Assembly (NCBI RefSeq): GCF_025698545.1
Contig: NC_068577.1
Location: 45,525,250-45,589,249 of the forward strand
Direction: 5' to 3'
Source of the DNA: Gossypium raimondii
Taxonomy: Eukaryota > Streptophyta > Magnoliopsida > Malvales > Malvaceae
Length of the DNA stretch: 64,000 nucleotides
Shown: positions 58,027-64,000 of the stretch, one piece after another
Numbering within the stretch: position 1 is the stretch's first letter
Layout of the letters: each line of letters begins with the position of its first letter
The notes under the pieces: model-generated
What the model saw: only the letters and a program-made list of their open reading frames with translations
Told to the model about the DNA's origin: nothing
The model's database searches: none
Translations under genes and position numbers: made by a program

Positions 58027-58439
58027 ACTCTTTTTTCTATTTCTCAAGTATGATCTCCCAACATCCCCGATATCTATACTTTAAAACCAAGCCAAAACCT
58101 GCGAACTCAACAACAACAAAGTCTTGTGTCTTTTTCTCTTGAACAACCTTTTTTTTTTTTAATTTCCAAAATTAAAAAAAAAAACTTCTAGAAAACCATC
58201 CTGGTTCCAAGCAATGTTAGGTAAGTAATGAAAGCCGCAAATTCCAACACACAGCAGCCTTTCAAAATCCTCCATTTCCACACCCATTTCCCTCGGGTTT
58301 CTTCTCTTTATCTGTTCTTCTTCAGCTCTCTCAAAACTGCTCAGAAGAACTCTAGCAGATTGATAACCCCATTGTCTTTTTTTTTTTCTGGTATTTTTGG
58401 GTTTTTTATTTTATTTTGAAGACAAGAAATCAAACAGCA

Positions 58440-61192
58440 ATGCAGCTTCATGTTTCACCGAGTTTGAGGCATGTAACAGTGTTTCCTGGGAAAGGTGTAA
58501 GAGAATTCATCAAAGTTAGGATTGGTTCCAGATGGGTTTCCTATCGAATGCTGTTTTATTCGCTTCTCTTCTTCACATTCCTTCTTAGATTCATCTTTGT
58601 TTTCTCCACCGTTGATACCATTGATGGAGATCTTTCCAAGTGTTCCACCATTGGTATTTATTATCTCATTATTAACCTATTATATACATTAAGTTTTAAA
58701 CTGCTAATAATTTATATTATTTTAATTTTATTGTATGCTTTTTAGTTTGGTTTTTAGGGTCTTAGCAGATCTAGATGTCACATTTTGTTTGTTGTATGTT
58801 AAGTCTAACTATTTGCTTATTCCCTTAATTTCATAATTTTTAATAATAAAAATTGATGAAAATTTTAATTGAAAAGACTAGTTTACAATTTGATTTAATT
58901 TATAAGGATTAATTTATTTATTTTTGAATAAAAAATAAAATATAATCTAACTTTTAATACAAGTATCCCGAATAATGTTATTCTCTTATTTTATTTATAT
59001 TCAAGAGTCAAATGGGTCAAATGGGAGCGTGTTGAACTCTTTCAATGTATTTTTTTTCTAATTTTAGAAAAAATTATTACAAAATTTGAAAATATTTGTG
59101 TCTTAAGTTTAAATCTCATTAATTATAAATTTAATTTTTTCAAACATTAAAAGAATACCTTTACAATAATATTATATATTATTAAATATGAGGTCTTTCT
59201 ATTTATATCTAAATTAATTTGAGTTTAACTCGTAATACAAACTCAATTATAATATAGCGGTATTCATGTTGATATCTAAATAAGTAAAAACATGAGAAAA
59301 TAGATTTTATGTTTTCCTCCAATCACTTATTATTGTTGTTATTAGTATTATTATAGCATTCAAAAAGTAATAATAATAGAAATAAAATTGGGTTTCAATT
59401 TTAATTACTGATTTATTTATGATAGGTTGCTTGGGAAAAGAATAGGGCCAAGGATTTTGGGAAGAATGGAGTCAAATGTAAATTCTTAAACTCATATATA
59501 TTTCAGTTATTTCACTTAATTTTTTTTGTTGTTAAATATTTCATTAAATCGTGGGTTATTTTTAACTAAAGGTTCCAGAGGTGATATACCAAATACTAGA
59601 TGAAGCAATCAGCGAAGAGGAAGTAGAACCAAAATCTGATATTCCTCAGACACTACATGATTTCATGGCTGACATCAAACAAACCACACCTGATGCTAAA
59701 GCCTTTGCTCTCAAGCTTCGACAAATGGTATGTGTTTCAATTATTAAAATATACTTTCTTTTAAATTAATAGGTTGTTTTGGATCTAACATAAAATAATT
59801 TTTTTTCCAGGTACTTCTCCTTGAACAAAAAACAAGAAAAGCCAAAATCCAAGAATATTTGTACCGGCATGTAGCATCAAGCAGCATACCAAAACATTTG
59901 CATTGCTTGGCACTAAAGCTAGCCAATGAGCACTCCAACAACGCTGCCGCTCGCCTCCAGCTCCCCTCCACCGATCTCGTCCCCACCCTCGTCGACAACT
60001 CTTACTTCCACTTTGTCTTGGCCTCCGATAATGTGCTTGCCGCCTCCGTCGTTGCAAAATCCCTCATTAAAAACGCCTTGCGCCCTCGAAAGTTCGTGCT
60101 ACACATAATAACCGATCGTAAGACGTATGCCCCCATGCAGGCATGGTTCTCGTTGCATCCTTTGGCTCCTGCTGTAATTGAGGTGAAGGCATTGCATCAA
60201 TTCGATTGGCTTTCGAAAGGTAAGGTCCCTGTTTTAGAAGCCATGGAAAAAGATCAAAGAGTAAGGTCCAAGTTCAGAGGGGGTTCATCAGCAATTGTAG
60301 CAAAAAATAATACTGAGAAGCCTCAAGTCATTGCGGCAAAACTACAAGCACTTAGTCCTAAATACAACTCCTTGATGAATCACATTCGCATACATTTACC
60401 CGAGGTAAAGTATAATCCTCCTACTATGTTAGACATGTACTTATATCCGACATTCATTTCCGGGTCCGAATAACATAGCTAAAAACTCTTCTTTTTTTCT
60501 TTTCTTTTTTTCCAGTTGTTTCCGAGCCTGAACAAGGTAGTCTTCTTAGATGATGACATTGTGATACAAACCGATCTTTCGGCTCTATGGGATATTGATC
60601 TGAATGGGAAAGTTAATGGAGCAGTGGAGACATGCAGAGGCGAAGATTCGTTCGTCATGTCGAAGAGATTCAAGAGCTATCTCAACTTCTCACACCCTTT
60701 GATTGCCAACTTTGATCCTAATGAATGTGCATGGGCTTATGGTATGAACATTTTTGATCTTGAGGCATGGAGGAAGACCAACATTACCCTCACATACTAT
60801 CACTGGCTTGAACAGGTAAGCTTCATTAAATATCTTTGATTTCAGTAACAGTGGAACTTAGGTATATAATATTATCCAACTTAGGACTAATTCAATTGGG
60901 GGTGCAGAACTTGAAATCAGACCTGAGTTTGTGGCAACTGGGAACATTACCGCCTGGTCTAATTGCATTCCATGGTCAAGTTCATGTGATTGATCCATTT
61001 TGGCACATGCTGGGATTGGGTTACCAGGATAATACAACATTATCTGATGCTGAGACAGCTGGGGTTATCCATTTTAATGGCAGAGCAAAGCCTTGGCTTG
61101 ACATTGCTTTCCCTCAACTTCGACCTTCGTGGGCCAAGTACATTGATTTCTCTGATAAATTCATCAAGGGTTGTCACATTCGGGTATCTTAA
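58440..61192 (+). CDS. GAUT14: Galacturonosyltransferase (GAUT13/14-type, GT8), exon 2 anomalous
   Basis: This is a Golgi type II membrane enzyme of the GT8 family; the GAUT group adds galacturonic acid to homogalacturonan, a pectin. Exons are 58440-58653, exon 2 ending at 59477, 59572-59727, 59811-60404, 60516-60815 and 60908-61192. The ATG at 58440 gives the family start MQLHVSPSLRHVTVFPGKGV, and the signal anchor MLFYSLLFFTFLLRFIFVF follows at about residues 37-55. Catalytic-domain marks are FHFVLASDN, the DDD metal site in VVFLDDDIVIQTDL, CAWAYGMNIFDLEAW and VIHFNGRAKPW; the end is KFIKGCHIRVS. Exon 2 with its expected acceptor (start 59426) is one base short and runs into TAG after CLGKE. 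An acceptor 20 bp further on (start 59446) restores frame, costing only the CLGKRI block, and gives 526 residues. It is either a shifted splice site, a real frameshift or a sequence error. GAUT13 versus GAUT14 is not resolved. Confidence 0.88.
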
Positions 61193-61692
61193 AACAAAGG
61201 GTTTTTTTTTTTTTTTTTTGAGAATCAGTGTCCCATAGTGATGATAAAATTAAGTATCTGTATATGACAACCAAATGAGGTGAGAGCTCTTTACGAAATC
61301 ATGGCCTTCAATACTGATTTTGTGACTGAAATGTTGCAAAAGGCATCTGATTCTGTGGAGCTCTTGATTCGTGGTTTTTAGCGACGGAAATAAAATGCAA
61401 TTCTCGGGATTTCATCAATAAATTATTTAGGTCCCTTTACTTCTAAGAAAGGCCTAATAATAGTCGCAAATAATGAGAGGCTTATAGAACAGAGAAACAC
61501 AGGTTGCCCTGATTAACTTATTAAAAATTTACATGTGATTACCAGTATCGAATTGTAAGAGTACAATGACAGTCACCCAAGAAATCCCAGTTAGAGAACT
61601 TCAGTAAATACTGGAACATCCCAGAAAAATGACAAAACCAATACCCTTGTTTGCATTTTGATGCAAATCCCAATTCATTATTGGTTGCCACC
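61193..61692. other. Convergent 3' flanks of the GAUT and bHLH genes
   Basis: The plus-strand GAUT stop (61192) and the minus-strand bHLH stop (61693) face each other across 500 bp of 3' UTR-like sequence. A T run lies at about 61202-61219. No other gene is seen. Confidence 0.5.
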
Positions 61693-62999
61693 TTATGCAA
61701 CCGGAGGGCGGAGTACATGATCCTGTGAGGTATCCACTGCTGCAGGTGGCATGAATTGCCACATTGCCACTCCTGGATAACCAAAGAAAGGAACCAACTT
61801 GTTCCCATGAGCTTGACCTTGGGCGGCAGCAGCAGCAAATGCAGAAGGGATTGCTGGCGCAGGAGGCATGAAGCTAGGTTGTGCATTCATGGTTTTGAGT
61901 TGCTGCTCCAGCTTTTCCTTCTCGGCTTTCAGCCTCTGCTTTTCCTCACGAAGCTCATTCTTCTCAGCCTAAACCAGCAGAAATACAGTTTAATATGATG
62001 CAATGGACATGCTCATGCTTCTTTTAGTCCTAAATAGAAAAATCACAAGCTTAAACTTTTCGATAATATTTTAATCAAAATAAGACCCTCATGGCAGTCT
62101 CACCTTTAACTCTTTAATCCTTTCCTGGAGACTTGAATTTGAATCCTTCATTTTTTGGGCTTCATCTCGTAACTGGGTCACCATTCGAACAGCATCCACC
62201 AAAATAGCAGACTTGTCTGTTTTGGGAGGCCTTCCAGGTTCCAAAATAGCTCCCAGCTCCATAAACCTGTAATTTTGAAATGTTGAACAGTCATGCTATG
62301 CAAATAAAAAAAAGAAAAGAAAGCGAAGAAAAAACCAAGAGAAGAGAGATGAGAGTACTTGTCATTTAGCCTATCCCTACGCAACTTCTCCCTACATGCT
62401 TTGGAGCTAGAAGGGTTGCATGATTCAGATCTACCCCTGCAACAGGCAACAAAACAAGTGACAAGGTTCCTCCTATATCAAACTTCTTTCAAGTAGATTT
62501 TTTGTTAGCACAATTGACACATTTGCAGATACCAAGTTAACTATATCAATTAATAATGCACAATGAAGACTCGAGTAAACTCTGAAGCTCATGCTACATC
62601 TAAATCATTTTATAAATGCGACTTGACTGACACTGTTTCCAGCTTTACTGAGAGAATATAGCAGCAGGTTAAAAGCTAACACAAATTAAAATGCTTTAGT
62701 CCGTAAAGGCCCTTAGGCCATATGTAAGCCTTGAAGTTTCAAAAATCTAAATGCAACTCCTTCAATAAAGGTATTCTAAACCCACCAAAACAGTTATAAT
62801 TTTTCTAAACACACATATGAGTAAATAAGAAGCGAAAGCCAACTCATCATGAAACTTTAACTGGAAATATATATATACATACATATATGTATTTTCTCTA
62901 CTAGATAATAGAGAGTATAAAAGGGCAGAATAGTACCTCTTCTTTGAACCAGATTCCGTAAGGCCATCCAGATCCCCAAACGAGTTGTCAACTTCCACA
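61693..62999 (-). CDS. ILR3: bHLH transcription factor, ILR3/bHLH105-like (partial at 5' end)
   Basis: Subgroup IVc bHLH regulator. Members act in the nucleus in iron-deficiency and metal/auxin-conjugate responses, usually as heterodimers. Exons on the minus strand are 62999-62937, 62436-62359, 62266-62104 and 61968-61693, all GT-AG, in frame for 193 residues. Visible parts in order: VEVDNSFGDLDGLTESGSKK; the basic region SSKACREKLRRDRLNDK; helix-loop-helix FMELGAILEPGRPPKTDKSA with ILVDAVRMVTQLRDEAQ; a leucine-zipper-like coil (SLQERIKELKAEKNELREEK, QRLKAEKEKLEQQL); and the subgroup tail SYPG-like GYPGVAMWQFMPPAAVDTSQ ending DHVLRPPVA. The family has about 235 residues, so roughly 45 N-terminal residues are missing. 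The acceptor at 63000-63001 shows an upstream exon must exist beyond the part I could read. bHLH34, 104 and 115 share the tail; ILR3 fits the body best. Confidence 0.9.
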
Positions 63000-64000
63000 C
63001 TAGGAACAGATCATACCCAAACCATAAAGAAAAAAATAAGACAGGAGAAACACAAGCAACCACACAAAAATAAAAGAGAGATAATCTTGCTTGCCAATGC
63101 AAGAAGTAAGACAAGCTTAAATGAAGATAAACAAAGTATTGAAATATACACACTGGCATGAAAATGACAAATGTCGCTAAATGAAAAATCCTCAACATTT
63201 CAAGGTGTTGTGGCTAAATCAACACACACTGGTGAACTTGGGAGTGATAAGTAAGGACCTCATTAGGCTCTTGTTAGCAGCCTAGGACTTCGAAGAAGTT
63301 GATCCTAACGTGCTCCTACCCTCCCAGTGAATTTGAATTCTTATTCTATAAATATCGTAAAGATTCGAGAAGCAAGAAAAGATTCATAAAAACAACATGC
63401 CTAATCAAGTCGGCATCAACAACTGTATTGCATGGTAACACACTTCAAAGGGACACCCTATAGCGCCCTCACCAAATAGCATACGTTCATAACACATGCA
63501 GCAGCTTAGTTCATATCTCACTTTCAATAACATTGCTTTGATTTCAAAGAATCCTCCAAGTAGCATGACCACAAAATCCAGATCATTTCAATTGTGGTTC
63601 AGGTTTGAAACACAAAATGTAAGATACATGAGAGAGTATTAGTGGAATGTGGATACAGAAACCACATTAACACAAACAAATGACGAAAGCACTACAGAAA
63701 GTATCTTGGCAGGTTATTTTGCATACAAACACTATAGTCAAACCAAATGCACAACTTAACAGGTCGCTTAAATATAGTGCACCCTTGTGATGAACAAATT
63801 AATCTGCCAATATAACCATCAAAATACAATCGAACTAGACTTATGAAAGACCTTTCAATCAAATTACAATTTTTAAGGAAAAAAAAGACCAACCATTTTT
63901 CATAATTTACTAAAGAAGAACCTTAATCAACTCCCATTTATACACCAAAATGCCTTAACTTTTCCATGAAAAACCGGTAAAAAAAATTTTATAACGAACT
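63000..64000 (-). other. Probable first intron or upstream part of the bHLH gene
   Basis: No frame giving the family N-terminus was found on the minus strand here, so this is most likely intron with the first exon past the window edge. No other gene or repeat is supported. Confidence 0.4.

Noticed and set aside
58416..58745. GAUT frame starting at 58416
   Set aside because: That codon is TTG; the ATG at 58440 gives the family N-terminus. The frame beyond 58653 is intron.

Overview
The window is nuclear DNA of a flowering plant. Its genes have short GT-AG introns and families typical of eudicots, and long AT-rich stretches are packed with nested LTR retrotransposons. The repeat types (gypsy LTRs that open or close on a TGTAACACCCC-like end, and MITEs with the AAACTATT-type long inverted repeats) look like cotton (Gossypium, Malvaceae). 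That genus call is inference; no search was run.

Genes, left to right. (1) An ABCB/MDR-type ABC exporter on the minus strand, seven exons, 16361-20738, reconstructed in a single open frame of 1252 residues. (2) A single-exon plastid-type protein of unrecognised function on the minus strand, 21881-22516. (3) FIE, the ESC/EED-type WD40 subunit of Polycomb Repressive Complex 2, on the plus strand, thirteen exons, 24002-27514, 370 residues. (4) A GAUT13/14-type galacturonosyltransferase (GT8) on the plus strand, 58440-61192, with a one-base anomaly in its second exon. (5) The 3' part of an ILR3-type bHLH iron/stress regulator on the minus strand, 61693-62999; its first exon lies outside the window or was not found. 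The genes are unrelated in function, as is normal for plant chromosomes, and no operon-like arrangement exists.

The left 16 kb is a transposon graveyard. It holds a decayed Mutator-like (MULE) transposase with a strange GGTGCCGGCCAT repeat field on both sides. To its right a minus-strand LINE has been cut into three pieces by a complete Ty3/gypsy chromovirus (10325-15650, LTRs plus near-perfect target duplication) and by a gypsy LTR-like block (about 5140-8549), which itself carries a clean solo LTR (5830-7075, target duplication ATTTG).

From 28061 to 54102 a single composite insertion of 26 kb sits about 550 bp downstream of FIE. The outer element is a Tat-type gypsy element with LTRs at 28066-30013 and 52409-54097 and target duplication AAATG. 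Inside it lies a Tekay-type chromovirus on the opposite strand (30686-46504). Inside the left LTR of that lies a PIF/Harbinger DNA transposon (33114-38674) with a near-complete DDE transposase and a Myb/SANT-like protein. The matching right LTR preserves the unoccupied Harbinger target site, so the order of insertion can be read directly. The outer element also carries an 88-bp minisatellite built from two related 44-bp halves just before its 3' LTR.

I found no clearly novel biological system. The most useful leads are the GAUT exon-2 anomaly, the Harbinger subterminal palindromes, the dimeric minisatellite and the GC-rich motif field around the MULE.
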